A stretch of DNA of 64,000 nucleotides from an uncultured Rhodobiaceae bacterium (GCA_937907245.1 CALCUM010000002.1:496001-560000), one strand, 5' to 3'. Shown: positions 29,677-40,408, counted from the stretch's first letter. The notes: a model not told the origin generated them from the sequence alone. Made by a program: numbers and translations.

Positions 29677-30840
29677 TTGGAAATCATTAGCAACCTCTAC
29701 AGCGCCACCGGTTTGAGTTATATCGTTCCGTTTCTGTTTGTGCTGACCATTGTCGTGTTCTTTCACGAGCTCGGCCATTTTTATGCGGCGCGGCGTTGCG
29801 GCGTTCGCGTGGAAGTTTTTTCGGTCGGCTTTGGTCGCGCCGTTGCGAGTTGGTATGACAAGCATGGAACGCAGTGGAAAATTGGATGGCTGCCTTTGGG
29901 CGGCTATGTGAAGTTTTTTGGCGACGAGAATGAAGCCAGCGCCAGCAACCCGGAAGCGATGGCGCAGCTCGACGATGCCGCGCGCGGGGATACTTTGTTT
30001 TATAAACCGCTTTGGCAACGCGCCATTGTTGTGGCTGCGGGGCCGATTGCTAATTTCATTTTGGCCATTGTCATTTTTGCGTCGCTCTATTCCGTACTCG
30101 GCCAACGGGTGACAGATCCGATGATTGGGGTCATTGTTGAAGAAAGCGCGGCTGAGCGCGGCGGCCTGCAAGTTGGGGATTTGATTAAAGCAATTGATGG
30201 CAGCGAAGTGAGCACTTTTTCGGAAGTGCGCCGCAAAGTAACAGTCAACGCCAATGTGTTGCTAGAATTTGAAATCGATAGGGGCGGAGAAACGCTGCGG
30301 CTGAACATTACACCAGACCGTGTGTTGGAAACCGACCGGTTTGGCAATGAATATAATATAGGGCGCTTGGGCATTGCGGTGAATGCAACCGAAGCCAATG
30401 TGCGCCAAGTGCGATACAATCCATTCACGGCGGTTTGGATGGGTGTCGAAGAAAGCTATTTCATCGTCGAGCAGACATTCGTTGTTTTGGGGCGCATTAT
30501 AATGGGCCGCGAAAGTGCGGAGAGCCTTGGTGGGCCTATTCGCATCGCGCAATTATCGGGACAAACGGCGACGCTGGGCTTGGTGGCCCTTATCAATCTG
30601 ACGGCTGTCTTGTCTGTTAGCATTGGCCTAATCAATCTATTTCCTATCCCGATGTTAGATGGTGGCCATTTGGTGTTCTATGCTTACGAAGGTATTTTTG
30701 GCAAACCAATGTCAGCAAAAGCGCAAGATGTTGGGATGCGTATTGGCCTATCTATGGTATTAATGCTATTCGTTTTTGTGACGTGGAACGATTTGTCTCG
30801 CCTCAACGTCTTCGATCGTATTACAGGTTTCTTCGGATAA
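29677..30840 (+). CDS. rseP: RIP metalloprotease RseP (site-2 protease)
   Basis: Inner-membrane zinc protease that cuts transmembrane segments, such as anti-sigma factors and signal peptides. The HExxH motif lies in FFHELGHFYAARR near residues 29-41 and the second metal motif in MLDGGHLVFY near residue 326. One PDZ domain lies between them (about residues 140-220). The start is a TTG at 29677 with TTAGGAG nine bases upstream; no ATG fits the family N-terminus. Length 387 residues. It precedes bamA by two bases. Confidence 0.95.
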   Translation: MEIISNLYSATGLSYIVPFLFVLTIVVFFHELGHFYAARRCGVRVEVFSVGFGRAVASWYDKHGTQWKIGWLPLGGYVKFFGDENEASASNPEAMAQLDDAARGDTLFYKPLWQRAIVVAAGPIANFILAIVIFASLYSVLGQRVTDPMIGVIVEESAAERGGLQVGDLIKAIDGSEVSTFSEVRRKVTVNANVLLEFEIDRGGETLRLNITPDRVLETDRFGNEYNIGRLGIAVNATEANVRQVRYNPFTAVWMGVEESYFIVEQTFVVLGRIIMGRESAESLGGPIRIAQLSGQTATLGLVALINLTAVLSVSIGLINLFPIPMLDGGHLVFYAYEGIFGKPMSAKAQDVGMRIGLSMVLMLFVFVTWNDLSRLNVFDRITGFFG

Positions 30841-30842
30841 TT

Positions 30843-33137
30843 ATGAACCATAAAGATAAATGTTTCCGCAGCCTTTGGCTTGCTGGTGTGTTGGCCATAC
30901 TGGCGTCTCCATTCTGGGTCATCTCGGCTTCAGCGGAAGTAGGCGAGCCGATTGAGTTCATCCGAGTAGAGGGCACGCAGCGTGTTGAGGGCGAAACCGT
31001 GCGCGCCTATATGGTGGTGCGCGAAGGGATGCTCGACAAATCTGACCTCGTAGACCAATCGGTTAAAACGCTGTTTTCTTCTGGCTTGTTCGCGGATGTG
31101 ACCATTCGCCGAGAAGGCAAAGGTCTGGTGGTGATTGTGGTTGAAAACCCGATTGTTAACCGCGTTAGCTTTGAGGGCAATAGCGCCATCAATGATGAGA
31201 ATTTGGGCAAAGAGGCCAGCCTGTCGGCGCGCCAAATCTATACGCGGGCCAAAGTGCAAGATGACGTAGAACGCTTTATTGAATTATATCGGCGCTCTGG
31301 TCGGTTTGCCGTTCGTATCGAGCCGAAGGTTATTCAGCTGCCGCAAAACCGTATTGATTTGGTGTTTGAAATTAGCGAAGGGCCAACGACGGGTATTCGC
31401 TCGATTAATATTACTGGCAATCGCGCGTTTTCCGACCAAGAGCTGCGCGGAATTATTCTAACGCGTGAAACGCGCTGGTGGCGCATTTTTGCCAGTAGCG
31501 ATAATTACGACCCTGACCGCGTTGCCTATGATGGCGAATTGCTGCGTCGGTTTTACTTGTCGAAAGGCTATGCTGATTTTCGCGTCGTGGCCTCCAATAT
31601 TGAGCTGACCCGAGACGGCACTGAGTTTTTCATCAATTATCAACTGGATGAAGGCACGTTATATAAATTTGGGGAAGCGCGTGTTTCTACGAAATTAGAC
31701 TCGATTGATATCGTGGAATTAGAAGCGCTTATCACGCATGAGCCAGACGAGCGTTACGATAGCCGCAAGCTAGATAAAACAGTCGACGCGCTGGTCAAAA
31801 TGGTTGGCGAGCAGGGCTATGCTTTTGCAGATGTTCGCCCTCGGGTGCGCCGCGACCGCGATAATAGTGTGGTAACGGTCGAGTATATTATCGAAGAAGG
31901 CCCTCGTGTTTATGTGGAACGCATTAACATTAACGGGAATACGCGTACGCAAGACGATGTAATTCGGCGCGAGTTGCGCCTCAGTGAGGGCGATGCTTTT
32001 AACAAAGTATTGTTGTCACGCTCGGAGCGCAATGTTCGCGCCCTTGGCTTTTTTGGCGCGGTAGAAGTAAATGAAACCCCGGGCACCAATGAAGACCAAA
32101 CCATTATTGATGTGAATTTGCGCGAGCAGCCGACCGGCGAATTGAGCTTTGGGGTGGGGTATTCCTCAGCCGAAGATTTGACCACGCAATTCTCGGTTGC
32201 CGAGCGCAACTTCTTGGGCCGCGGGCAAACTTTACGGCTTAATCTGGGGTTATCTAATCAGGTGCAAAGATACAGCCTCGGCTTTACCGAGCCCTATTTC
32301 TTGGGTCGAGATGTATCGGCTGGCTTTTCTCTGTTCAACACAACAACCGATTATGAATATCGCGATGGGTTGGAAACCAGTGAGCAGGGAGCTAGTTTTT
32401 CTCTCGGCTTCCCGCTGTCTGAAGATGGACGTTTGTCTTTATTCACCAGCATAACCGATGATACGCTGACCAATAACACAACCACCGGAGACATTAATCC
32501 GAGTTATAAAAACACCAAACATGTATTCGGCTATTATTATTCGATTGATAAACGCGATGATGTGGTGAACCCGACAGATGGCTGGAACATTAGCTTTGGA
32601 CAAGATATTTCCGGCCCGTCTGGAGATGTGTCTTTCTTGCGGACGACGGGTCAGGCAAGCATTTTTGAAGAGCTGGCCGAAGACTGGGTGTTTCAGGCGA
32701 AGTTGAACTTTGGGATTATTCATGACTATAAGGGTGGCATCATTAATTATAATGATCGCTTCTTCCGCGGCGGTCGTAACTTCCGTGGCTTCGAAAGTGG
32801 CGGCCTAGGCCCGAGAGATTTATCAACTGGCTTTGCGCTCGGTTCGAACCGATATATTACCGGCACCACACAAGTATCTTTGCCGCTTGGCATTCCCAAA
32901 GAAGTGGGCATGCGCGCCAATGCTTTTGTTGATTTCGGCATTTTAGGGGAAACCGACCAAGTTGCCACCGCCTCGTCGCAAATTGAAGATGAGATGGCAT
33001 TTCGCGCCACCTATGGTTTGAGCTTTTCTTGGCGCTCGCCATTTGGCCCTGTGCGATTTGACTTTGCGCGACCACTTGCTAAAGAAGAATATGACGAAAC
33101 TCGGTTTTTCCGGTTTACCATCGGGGCCAGCTTTTAA
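30843..33137 (+). CDS. bamA: Outer membrane protein assembly factor BamA
   Basis: Essential Omp85-family outer-membrane protein that inserts beta-barrel proteins. From the ATG at 30843 the protein has 764 residues: a signal peptide (about 1-32, ending SASAE), five POTRA repeats to about residue 420, then the 16-strand barrel. The lid-lock motif region FRGGRNFRGFESGGLGPRD and the terminal phenylalanine signature (FRFTIGASF) are present. It stands in the conserved rseP-bamA-skp-lpxD order. Confidence 0.97.
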   Translation: MNHKDKCFRSLWLAGVLAILASPFWVISASAEVGEPIEFIRVEGTQRVEGETVRAYMVVREGMLDKSDLVDQSVKTLFSSGLFADVTIRREGKGLVVIVVENPIVNRVSFEGNSAINDENLGKEASLSARQIYTRAKVQDDVERFIELYRRSGRFAVRIEPKVIQLPQNRIDLVFEISEGPTTGIRSINITGNRAFSDQELRGIILTRETRWWRIFASSDNYDPDRVAYDGELLRRFYLSKGYADFRVVASNIELTRDGTEFFINYQLDEGTLYKFGEARVSTKLDSIDIVELEALITHEPDERYDSRKLDKTVDALVKMVGEQGYAFADVRPRVRRDRDNSVVTVEYIIEEGPRVYVERININGNTRTQDDVIRRELRLSEGDAFNKVLLSRSERNVRALGFFGAVEVNETPGTNEDQTIIDVNLREQPTGELSFGVGYSSAEDLTTQFSVAERNFLGRGQTLRLNLGLSNQVQRYSLGFTEPYFLGRDVSAGFSLFNTTTDYEYRDGLETSEQGASFSLGFPLSEDGRLSLFTSITDDTLTNNTTTGDINPSYKNTKHVFGYYYSIDKRDDVVNPTDGWNISFGQDISGPSGDVSFLRTTGQASIFEELAEDWVFQAKLNFGIIHDYKGGIINYNDRFFRGGRNFRGFESGGLGPRDLSTGFALGSNRYITGTTQVSLPLGIPKEVGMRANAFVDFGILGETDQVATASSQIEDEMAFRATYGLSFSWRSPFGPVRFDFARPLAKEEYDETRFFRFTIGASF

Positions 33138-33151
33138 AGGGGAATATAGAA

Positions 33152-33709
33152 GTGTTTAAAACTAACTTACGAGCCGCCATTGTGGCCTTGGCTGTGTTGT
33201 GCGCGCCCAGCGTTGCGTCAGCCGAAACCGTCATTCTGGTGTTTGATCTAGACCGCGCGATTGCCCTATCCAAAGCCGGCAAAAGCATGGCGAAACAGCT
33301 GGAAACCCAAGCCTCCAAAGTTCGCAAAGATGCCGAAAAAGGCGCTAAAGAATTGCAAGATAAAGCCGCCAAATTGCGTGAGCAGCAAAAGCTAATGGCA
33401 CCCGAAGCGTTGAAATCGAAGGTGGAAGAGCTGCAATTGCAAGACTTAGAATTGCGCCAAGACGTGAATGAGAGAACGCAGGCCATTCAAGCTGGCGGCC
33501 AACGCGCGGCACAGCAAGTCATTAAGGTTGCTGAACAGCAGTTGAGCGACATCTCAAAAGAGCGCAAAGCCGATATCGTGTTGCGTCGTCAGGCCGTGTT
33601 TTTTGCTGGCCCCACGACGGATGTGACCAATGAATTGGTTAAGCGCCTCGATAAGAAATTGAAGTCGGTCAACGTGACGCCGATAGCTGCCAAAAAGGCG
33701 AAGAAATAA
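33152..33709 (+). CDS. skp: Skp/OmpH family periplasmic chaperone
   Basis: Periplasmic holdase for unfolded outer-membrane proteins on their way to BamA. The 185-residue product starts with GTG (33152) after GGGGAATATAGAA and has a signal peptide ending near residue 25 (PSVASA). The middle is long charged alpha-helical coiled-coil (about residues 45-140), as expected for the tentacles of the trimer. A lysine-rich C-terminus (AAKKAKK) is present. It is four bases before lpxD. Confidence 0.9.
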   Translation: MFKTNLRAAIVALAVLCAPSVASAETVILVFDLDRAIALSKAGKSMAKQLETQASKVRKDAEKGAKELQDKAAKLREQQKLMAPEALKSKVEELQLQDLELRQDVNERTQAIQAGGQRAAQQVIKVAEQQLSDISKERKADIVLRRQAVFFAGPTTDVTNELVKRLDKKLKSVNVTPIAAKKAKK

Positions 33710-33713
33710 CGCG

Positions 33714-34745
33714 ATGGCAGACCCGCGTTTCTATCGACGCGAGGGGCCCTTTGCTCTGTCTCACCTAGCTGAATTGGTTGGGTTAGACGGTGTAACGGGA
33801 GACATTGAATTGGCAAATATTGCCTCTTTGGAAATAGCTGGGCGCGATGCGCTCAGCTTTTTTTCTGACCCTAAACGCGCCGAGGCGCTGGCCACAACAC
33901 AAGCGGGCGCGATTTTAATTAAGGCTGAACACGCAAACCTATGCCCCGACACGGCACTTGCCGTCGTCTGCCCAGACCCGTATCGCGCGATGGCGCAAGT
34001 TTCTCAAATCTTCTACCCCGATGCGGCGCAATCTCGGCCCATGGGCGGTGTTGCGGCGACGCAGCTTATTCACCCGAGCGCCAAGATTGGGAACAATGTC
34101 TCGATAGCGCCCAATGTATCGATTGGCGCAGGCGCTGAAATTGGAGATGGCTGCAGCCTTGGCGCCGGGGTCTGCATTGGCCATGGCGTCGTTCTGGGGC
34201 GCGATTGCACAGTTTTGCCAAACACAAGTCTGGCTTATGCCTTGATTGGCGACCGCGTGATTATTCATAGCGGTGCCACCGTGGGTAGCGATGGGTTTGG
34301 TTTCGCGGCAGGGGCGTCTCATCTCAAAATTCCGCAATTGGGCCGCGTCATCGTGCAAGCAGATGTTGAGATTGGTGCCAATGCCTCTATTGATCGGGGC
34401 GCCTTTGGCGATACGATGATTGGCGAAGGCAGCAAACTCGATAATTTAGTGCATCTGGCTCACAATGTGCAGCTTGGGCGGCACTGTTTCATTACCGCTT
34501 GTTGTGCGGTTGCGGGCAGCAGTGTGCTTGGCGACTATGTGCAAATGGGCGGATGCGCGGCGGTGGGAGGTCATATCACGATTGGCGATCGCTGTGTTAT
34601 CTCGGCGCAGTCGGCAGTGTTGCGCTCGTTTCCAGCCGATAGCCAAATAGCTGGGTCGCCCGGGCGCTTGCGAAGCGAATTGTATCGCGAATTGGCTTTG
34701 GTTAGTCGCTTGCGAAAGAGTGCCGACCGCGAGAAGAAATCGTAA
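33714..34745 (+). CDS. lpxD: UDP-3-O-(3-hydroxyacyl)glucosamine N-acyltransferase
   Basis: Third enzyme of lipid A synthesis, adding the N-linked acyl chain from acyl-ACP. The 343-residue protein has an N-terminal uridine-binding domain and then a left-handed beta-helix of hexapeptide repeats (about residues 115-310). The catalytic histidine region is DNLVHLAHNVQLG. The next gene is lpxA after 68 bases. The fabZ gene normally found between lpxD and lpxA is missing. Confidence 0.96.
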   Translation: MADPRFYRREGPFALSHLAELVGLDGVTGDIELANIASLEIAGRDALSFFSDPKRAEALATTQAGAILIKAEHANLCPDTALAVVCPDPYRAMAQVSQIFYPDAAQSRPMGGVAATQLIHPSAKIGNNVSIAPNVSIGAGAEIGDGCSLGAGVCIGHGVVLGRDCTVLPNTSLAYALIGDRVIIHSGATVGSDGFGFAAGASHLKIPQLGRVIVQADVEIGANASIDRGAFGDTMIGEGSKLDNLVHLAHNVQLGRHCFITACCAVAGSSVLGDYVQMGGCAAVGGHITIGDRCVISAQSAVLRSFPADSQIAGSPGRLRSELYRELALVSRLRKSADREKKS

Positions 34746-34813
34746 TAAATCGTCACAATCGTTTATTTGCTGCGCCTTTGAACTCGGCTTAGAGATTAGC
34801 CTAGGAGCAAATT

Positions 34814-35608
34814 ATGAGTGATATACATCCAACCGCTATTATCGACGACAGTGTAAAGCTGGGGAGCCACGTAAAAATTGGGCCCTACTGTTGCGTGACG
34901 GGAAATGTCGAATTAGGCGATGAAGTGGTTTTGGAATCGCACGTGATTGTGACCGGTAATACAAAAATCGGGGCTCAAACGCATATTTATCCTTTCGCCT
35001 CCATCGGTCATGTGCCGCAAGATTTGAAGTTTGGCGATGAAGAAGTCTTCCTCGAGGTTGGCGAACGCAACCGTATTCGCGAGCATGTAACGATGAACCC
35101 CGGCACCCATGGTGGCGGAGGTCTGACGCAGGTTGGCAATGATGGCCTGTTTATGATGGGCGCGCATGTGGCGCATGATTGCATCGTGGGAAACAATGTT
35201 ATTCTGGCCAATAATGCGACGCTAGGCGGCCATGTGGCGGTGGGTGATTTTGCAATTTTAGGTGGGCTTGCGGGTATCCATCAGTTCTGCCGCATTGGCG
35301 CACACGCGTTTATTGGCGCGGGCAGCCTTGTGGTGGAAGATGTTATTCCGTTTGGCGCGGCGACGGGAAACCGAGCTGTGCTTTCTGGGTTAAACTTGGT
35401 GGGGCTCAAGCGGCGCAATTTTGAACGGGCGGAAATTAACGCTCTGCGTGCTTTGCACAAAAGCCTATTTGTGGAAAGCGAAGGCGCGCTGATGACCCGT
35501 CTTGCCAATGCCGCCCAGCAACATGCGGGCAGTACTTGTGTGCAGATGGTCGTAGAATTTATGCGGGTTGAGCAAAATCGGGGTTATTGCACCCCGCGCA
35601 ATCGGTAG
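34814..35608 (+). CDS. lpxA: UDP-N-acetylglucosamine acyltransferase
   Basis: First enzyme of lipid A synthesis, adding a 3-hydroxyacyl chain to UDP-GlcNAc. The 264 residues consist of hexapeptide repeats (from HPTAIIDDSVKLG at residue 5) and a C-terminal helical domain. The catalytic histidine lies in MMGAHVAHDCIVGNN near residue 118. A TAGGAG ribosome site precedes the ATG. It is followed five bases later by lpxI. Confidence 0.97.
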   Translation: MSDIHPTAIIDDSVKLGSHVKIGPYCCVTGNVELGDEVVLESHVIVTGNTKIGAQTHIYPFASIGHVPQDLKFGDEEVFLEVGERNRIREHVTMNPGTHGGGGLTQVGNDGLFMMGAHVAHDCIVGNNVILANNATLGGHVAVGDFAILGGLAGIHQFCRIGAHAFIGAGSLVVEDVIPFGAATGNRAVLSGLNLVGLKRRNFERAEINALRALHKSLFVESEGALMTRLANAAQQHAGSTCVQMVVEFMRVEQNRGYCTPRNR

Positions 35609-35612
35609 CGCC

Positions 35613-36467
35613 ATGAGCCAAGGGCCGCTTGGATTAATTGCCGGAAATGGGGCTTTGCCATTGCAGCTTGCCGCAGCGCAAACCGCTTCCGGCGGCGATA
35701 TTTTCATTCTTGGATTGGAAGGCGAAGCCGATGCGGGCATTGAAGCCTATCCCCATGTTTGGTCTCCATTAGGACATTTAAAGGCGGCGGCCGATCATTT
35801 ACGGCAAGCGGGCTGCACGCAAATAGTCATCCTCGGGGGCATTCAGCGCCCCAAGCTAGAAACGCTTGATTTTGATGAAGGCGGGCAATGGTTTGTCGAG
35901 CAGGCTATGGCGGGCGAGCACGCTGGCGACGATCAATTGCTGAAACTCATTTTGGCCTATTTTCAATCGCGCGGGCTTACCATTCAGCCAGCCGAGGCGG
36001 TCTTGTCTGATTTGACGGGGCGGGCGGGGCCACAGACCTCGCATCCGCACGCATGCCATGAAGAAGATATTGCGCACGCCAGCAAGATTGCGAAAACCAT
36101 TGGCGCACAAGACATCGGCCAAAGCGTGGTGGTCGCTCAGCGCTTGGTGCTGGGCATAGAGGGGCCGGAAGGCACCGACGCCTTATTGCAGCGCGTCGCG
36201 GGCTTGGCGTCAGAGTTTATCGGCACGCCAGAGGCTAAAATCGGTGTTTTGGCAAAACTGCCAAAGCCGCAACAAGACCGCCGCGTTGACTTACCCACGC
36301 TGGGCAAGCGAACGGTAGAGTTGGCCGTGCAGGCGCATTTGGCTGGCATTGTCTATGAAGCTGGCGGCGCTCTATTTGATGATTTTGAGGCGGTGGTGGC
36401 CTTGGCAGAAGAACAAGGCCTGTTCCTTGTTGGGCTTGCGCCCGCAGATATTTCGGGCGAGGCCTAA
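35613..36467 (+). CDS. lpxI: UDP-2,3-diacylglucosamine diphosphatase LpxI
   Basis: Hydrolyses UDP-2,3-diacylglucosamine to lipid X; the LpxI (former DUF1009) family replaces LpxH in alphaproteobacteria. From the ATG at 35613 it has 284 residues, beginning LGLIAGNGALPLQLA. The C-terminal part has TLGKRTVELAVQAHLAGI and VGLAPADISGEA. An upstream in-frame start at 35568 would overlap lpxA. It ends as TAATG into lpxB, matching their consecutive steps. Confidence 0.95.
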   Translation: MSQGPLGLIAGNGALPLQLAAAQTASGGDIFILGLEGEADAGIEAYPHVWSPLGHLKAAADHLRQAGCTQIVILGGIQRPKLETLDFDEGGQWFVEQAMAGEHAGDDQLLKLILAYFQSRGLTIQPAEAVLSDLTGRAGPQTSHPHACHEEDIAHASKIAKTIGAQDIGQSVVVAQRLVLGIEGPEGTDALLQRVAGLASEFIGTPEAKIGVLAKLPKPQQDRRVDLPTLGKRTVELAVQAHLAGIVYEAGGALFDDFEAVVALAEEQGLFLVGLAPADISGEA

Positions 36468-37621
36468 TGTCAGCAGATAAACACATCATGATTGTTGCGG
36501 GCGAAAGCTCGGGCGATGCCTTGGGCGCAGATTTAATGCTGGCCTTGCGCGCGCAGCAAAGCGGCGTGATGATTACCGGCATTGGTGGTCCCAAAATGAG
36601 CGAGGCTGGCCTCGCGTCGATTTTTGAAATGTCCGAGATTGCCGTTATGGGCTTACGAGAAATTCTGCCGCGTTTGCCGAAACTGTTCAAACTCGTCGAC
36701 CAAGCCGTGGCTCACGCTTTGGCCAGCGAGCCAGATGTTTTAGTGCTGATTGATAGCCCAGAGTTTAACCACCGTGTGGCCAAAGGCGTGAAAGCCAAGC
36801 GGCCAGATTTACCGATAATTTGCTATGTCGCGCCCCATGTCTGGGCTTGGCGGCGCGGGCGTGCCAAAAAGATGAAGGGCTATTTCGATGCGGTAATGGC
36901 GTTTTTGCCATTTGAGCCCGATGTGTTTGCGGCCAACGATGGGCCGCCGTGTCATTTTGTGGGGCATCCCATTCGCGACCGCTTGGATGCCTTAGAGCCT
37001 TTACCTGATTTTGCTAAGCGTCATCGTTTGAAAGAAAAAGATGTGCCTTTGGTAATTATGCCAGGCAGCCGCCTTAGCGAAGTTAAGTCGCTCAGTCCGG
37101 TTTTTGGCGATGTGTTGCGCCGCCTTGATGGCCGCATAGAAAACCTCCGCCCGATTATCCCACTGGTGCCACATATGGCCGATTTGGTGCGCGAGAAAAC
37201 CGCCTATTGGCCTGGCAAGCCGATTTATGTTGAAGATGAGGCCGAGAAACTAGCGGCCTTCGCGTGCGCGCGTGCCGCTTTGGCGTCTTCGGGCACAGCC
37301 ACAATGGAATTGGCCTTAATGGGGCTGCCTACTGTTGTGGCTTATGATATGGGGCTGATGGGCGATATGTTGATGCGCACCATGCAAGTGCCGAGCGCAG
37401 TATTGGTCAATCTTATTCTGGATGCGCCAGCCATGCCAGAGTTTTTGCAATGGCGCTGCACGCCGCAAGACATTACGCCGAAGCTGCAAGCCATGTTGGA
37501 AGACGATAGGGTGCACGCTCATTACGCCGAGATGCTAGCCAAATTTGCGCCAGCCATGCGCCATGAAGGGCAAAAGCCAGCCGAACGAGCGGCGGCTTTT
37601 ACCCTAGATTTGGCGTCTTAA
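36467..37621 (+). CDS. lpxB: Lipid-A-disaccharide synthase
   Basis: Glycosyltransferase (GT19) that joins lipid X and UDP-diacylglucosamine into the lipid A disaccharide. The 384-residue protein begins IMIVAGESSGDALGADLM and has CYVAPHVWAWRRGRAKKM near residue 123. The PGSRLSEVKSL motif marks the nucleotide-sugar side. It shares one base with lpxI. It runs into gltA on the other strand, with only one base between the two stop codons and no terminator visible. Confidence 0.96.
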   Translation: MSADKHIMIVAGESSGDALGADLMLALRAQQSGVMITGIGGPKMSEAGLASIFEMSEIAVMGLREILPRLPKLFKLVDQAVAHALASEPDVLVLIDSPEFNHRVAKGVKAKRPDLPIICYVAPHVWAWRRGRAKKMKGYFDAVMAFLPFEPDVFAANDGPPCHFVGHPIRDRLDALEPLPDFAKRHRLKEKDVPLVIMPGSRLSEVKSLSPVFGDVLRRLDGRIENLRPIIPLVPHMADLVREKTAYWPGKPIYVEDEAEKLAAFACARAALASSGTATMELALMGLPTVVAYDMGLMGDMLMRTMQVPSAVLVNLILDAPAMPEFLQWRCTPQDITPKLQAMLEDDRVHAHYAEMLAKFAPAMRHEGQKPAERAAAFTLDLAS

Positions 37622-37622
37622 G

Positions 37623-38915
37623 TTAACGTGTTTTAATGTCTGCGTAATCACGCGGAGCCGCACCAATGTACAACTGACGCGGACGTCCGATGCGTTGGCT
37701 TGGATCTTCAATCATTTCGTTCCACTGTGCAATCCAGCCCACGGTGCGCGCAAGCGCAAACAAAACGGTGAACATAGATGTTGGGAAACCCATGGCTTTC
37801 AGCGTAATGCCCGAATAGAAATCAATGTTTGGATACAGCTTCTTCTCGACGAAGTAAGGGTCTTCCAAGGCGATTTTTTCGAGTTCCATGGCCACATCCA
37901 AAAGCGGGTCGTCTTTAATGCCCATTTCTTTTAGCACTTCGTGGCAGGTTTTTTGCATCACACGCGCGCGCGGATCGTAGTTTTTGTAAACGCGGTGACC
38001 AAAGCCCATCAAACGGAATGGATCGTTTTTGTCTTTGGCTTTGGCAACATATTCAGGGATGCGATCGACGGAGCCAATTTCGGCTAGCATGTCGAGGGCT
38101 GCTTCATTGGCTCCACCGTGGCTTGGGCCCCAGAGGCAAGCAATACCAGCCGCGACGCAAGCAAATGGGTTGGCGCCAGAAGAGCCAGCCAAACGAACGG
38201 TCGAGGTCGACGCGTTTTGCTCGTGGTCAGCGTGTAGAATAAAGATGCGGTCCATGGCGCGAGCCAGAACCGGGTTCACTTTGGTTTCTTCGCACGGCAC
38301 CGAGAAGCACATGTTCAAGAAGTTGGAGGCATAGTCCAAATCATTGCGCGGATAGACGAAGGGCTGGCCGATAGAATATTTGTAAGCCATAGCGGCAATG
38401 GTCGGGATTTTGGCAATCAGGCGACGGCTGGCAATTTTGCGTTGCTCAGCATCGTTCACATCGGTGCTGTCGTGGTAAAAAGCGGACAGCGCGCCAACCA
38501 CGCCAACCATAATGGCCATTGGGTGGGCATCGCGACGGAAGCCATGGAAAAAGCGGTTCATTTGCTCATGCAACATAGTGTGATTGGTAATCGCACTTTC
38601 AAACTCTTCGAGTTGCGCTGCATTTGGCAATTCGCCGTTCAGCAGCAGATAGCAGGTCTCGATGAAATTGCCTTCGTCGGCCAATTGTTCAATCGGGTAG
38701 CCGCGATGCAAAAGCACGCCTTTTTCGCCATCGATGAAGGTGATCTCTGACTTACAGCTGGCTGTCGAGGTGAAGCCAGGGTCATAGGTGAATTGACCTG
38801 TCTGACCGTAAAGCGAGGATACATCAATAACGCTTGGGCCAACCGTGCCTTCATGGATGCCGAATTCATAATCCGTACCTAGGCTTGAAAGTTTTGCGTT
38901 GTCCGATCCGCTCAT
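37623..38915 (-). CDS. gltA: Citrate synthase
   Basis: Condenses acetyl-CoA and oxaloacetate to citrate, the entry step of the TCA cycle. From the ATG at 38915 (AGGAGA upstream) it has 430 residues of the type II hexameric class. The catalytic segments are [16 protein letters not shown] and [15 protein letters not shown] longer in-frame start at 38969 lacks a ribosome site. It is convergent with lpxB and follows gltX on the minus strand after a 98-base gap. Confidence 0.97.
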   Translation of the reverse strand: MSGSDNAKLSSLGTDYEFGIHEGTVGPSVIDVSSLYGQTGQFTYDPGFTSTASCKSEITFIDGEKGVLLHRGYPIEQLADEGNFIETCYLLLNGELPNAAQLEEFESAITNHTMLHEQMNRFFHGFRRDAHPMAIMVGVVGALSAFYHDSTDVNDAEQRKIASRRLIAKIPTIAAMAYKYSIGQPFVYPRNDLDYASNFLNMCFSVPCEETKVNPVLARAMDRIFILHADHEQNASTSTVRLAGSSGANPFACVAAGIACLWGPSHGGANEAALDMLAEIGSVDRIPEYVAKAKDKNDPFRLMGFGHRVYKNYDPRARVMQKTCHEVLKEMGIKDDPLLDVAMELEKIALEDPYFVEKKLYPNIDFYSGITLKAMGFPTSMFTVLFALARTVGWIAQWNEMIEDPSQRIGRPRQLYIGAAPRDYADIKTR

Positions 38916-39013
38916 AGCAGTCTCCTGTTTTTTGAAGTCATGTGTGTTTGGTTTGGCACCTTCTAGCACGAAACTTAGGTAACCGCCAGCATTGCCCTTA
39001 AAAATCGTCGATT

Positions 39014-40408
39014 TTAGCCAATTTTATCTTTGAGCCGACTCAAAGCCTCGTCTCGCCCCAGAAGCGCCAAAACATCGAAAATGCCCGGAGATTGGCTGTT
39101 TCCAACCAAGGCCGCGCGAAAGGCGGGGGCTAATTTCCCCATTTTTAGCGCCTCGGCCTCCATATAGGCCTTTATGAGCGCTTCAATCGGTTCGGCAGCC
39201 CATGTTTCAAGGTTATGCAGGAGGCCTTGCAGCCTGTCTAAATGCGCTAAATTGGCCTCATGGAGATGCTTGGCTAGCTTTTCGTCCACAGAAATAGGGC
39301 GTTTTGCTTTCAAAAACGCAGCATCGGTTACCAAATCACCCAATCGAGAGGCGCGTTCCTTCAAAAGCGGCATGGCGGCCTCAACTTGCGCAGCAAAAGG
39401 CGCCAAATCGGGGTCTAAGGTCAGGGTTTGGGCCGTTAAATCGGCATCCTCGGCTTGGTTTAAGTGCTGCGCGTTGATGTAATCTAGTTTTTCCATGTCA
39501 AAGCGAGCGGGGGCTTTGCCCACGGCATCGAGCGAGAACCAGTCGACCAGCTGAGCCGTTGAAAAAACCTCATCATCGCCATGGCTCCAGCCGAGGCGGG
39601 CTAAGTAATTACGCATAGCTTCGGGCAAATAGCCCATGTCGCGATAGGCATCGACGCCCAAAGCGCCGTGGCGTTTGGATAGCTTGGCGCCATCGGCCCC
39701 ATGAATAAGCGACATATGCGCAAAATTTGGCAAGCGCCAATCAAGGGCGGTGTAAATTTGGGCTTGGCGGCCCGCATTGGTTAAATGGTCATCGCCGCGA
39801 ATAACATGGGTGACGCCCATATCATAATCATCCACCACGACGGACAGCATATAGGTCGGTGAGCCATCGGAACGCAGCAAAATCAAATCATCAAACTGGG
39901 CATTATCGAAAGTGACATCGCCTTGAATAGCGTCTCGGATAATGGTTTCGCCAGATTGTGGCGCCTTGAAACGAATAACATAGGGCGCGTCGGGCGCGGC
40001 TTCAGAAGGATCGCGGTCGCGCCACGTGCCGTCATAGCGCAAGGGTTGGCCAGCTTGGCGGGCGGCTTCGCGCATGGCATCGACTTCTTCGGCCGTGCAA
40101 AAACATTTATAAGCTTGGCCCGCAGCCAAAAGCTGATGCGCCACGTCCACGTGACGTTCGGCTTGGGCGTGCTGAAAGCTTGGTGCTTCGTCGGCATCGA
40201 GCCCCAGCCAAGCCATGCCGTCTAAAATTGCCTCAATGGCTTCTTGGGTCGAGCGGGCGCGGTCTGTGTCTTCAATGCGGAGCAAAAATGTGCCGCCATG
40301 ATGGCGCGCGAATGCCCAATTGAACAGCGCGGTGCGAGCGCCACCAATGTGTAAAAACCCCGTCGGGGAGGGGGCAAAGCGGGTGATAACTTTTTGGGGC
40401 TCGCTCAT
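39014..40408 (-). CDS. gltX: Glutamyl-tRNA synthetase
   Basis: Class I aminoacyl-tRNA synthetase for glutamate, 464 residues. The HIGH-like motif is in [14 protein letters not shown] near residues 11-24, and the KMSKS-like motif is [14 protein letters not shown] -10-like element (40421-40426, minus strand) lies just upstream of the ATG, without a good -35. Many alphaproteobacteria have a second gltX that also charges tRNA-Gln; only this one is visible here. Confidence 0.96.
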   Translation of the reverse strand: MSEPQKVITRFAPSPTGFLHIGGARTALFNWAFARHHGGTFLLRIEDTDRARSTQEAIEAILDGMAWLGLDADEAPSFQHAQAERHVDVAHQLLAAGQAYKCFCTAEEVDAMREAARQAGQPLRYDGTWRDRDPSEAAPDAPYVIRFKAPQSGETIIRDAIQGDVTFDNAQFDDLILLRSDGSPTYMLSVVVDDYDMGVTHVIRGDDHLTNAGRQAQIYTALDWRLPNFAHMSLIHGADGAKLSKRHGALGVDAYRDMGYLPEAMRNYLARLGWSHGDDEVFSTAQLVDWFSLDAVGKAPARFDMEKLDYINAQHLNQAEDADLTAQTLTLDPDLAPFAAQVEAAMPLLKERASRLGDLVTDAAFLKAKRPISVDEKLAKHLHEANLAHLDRLQGLLHNLETWAAEPIEALIKAYMEAEALKMGKLAPAFRAALVGNSQSPGIFDVLALLGRDEALSRLKDKIG

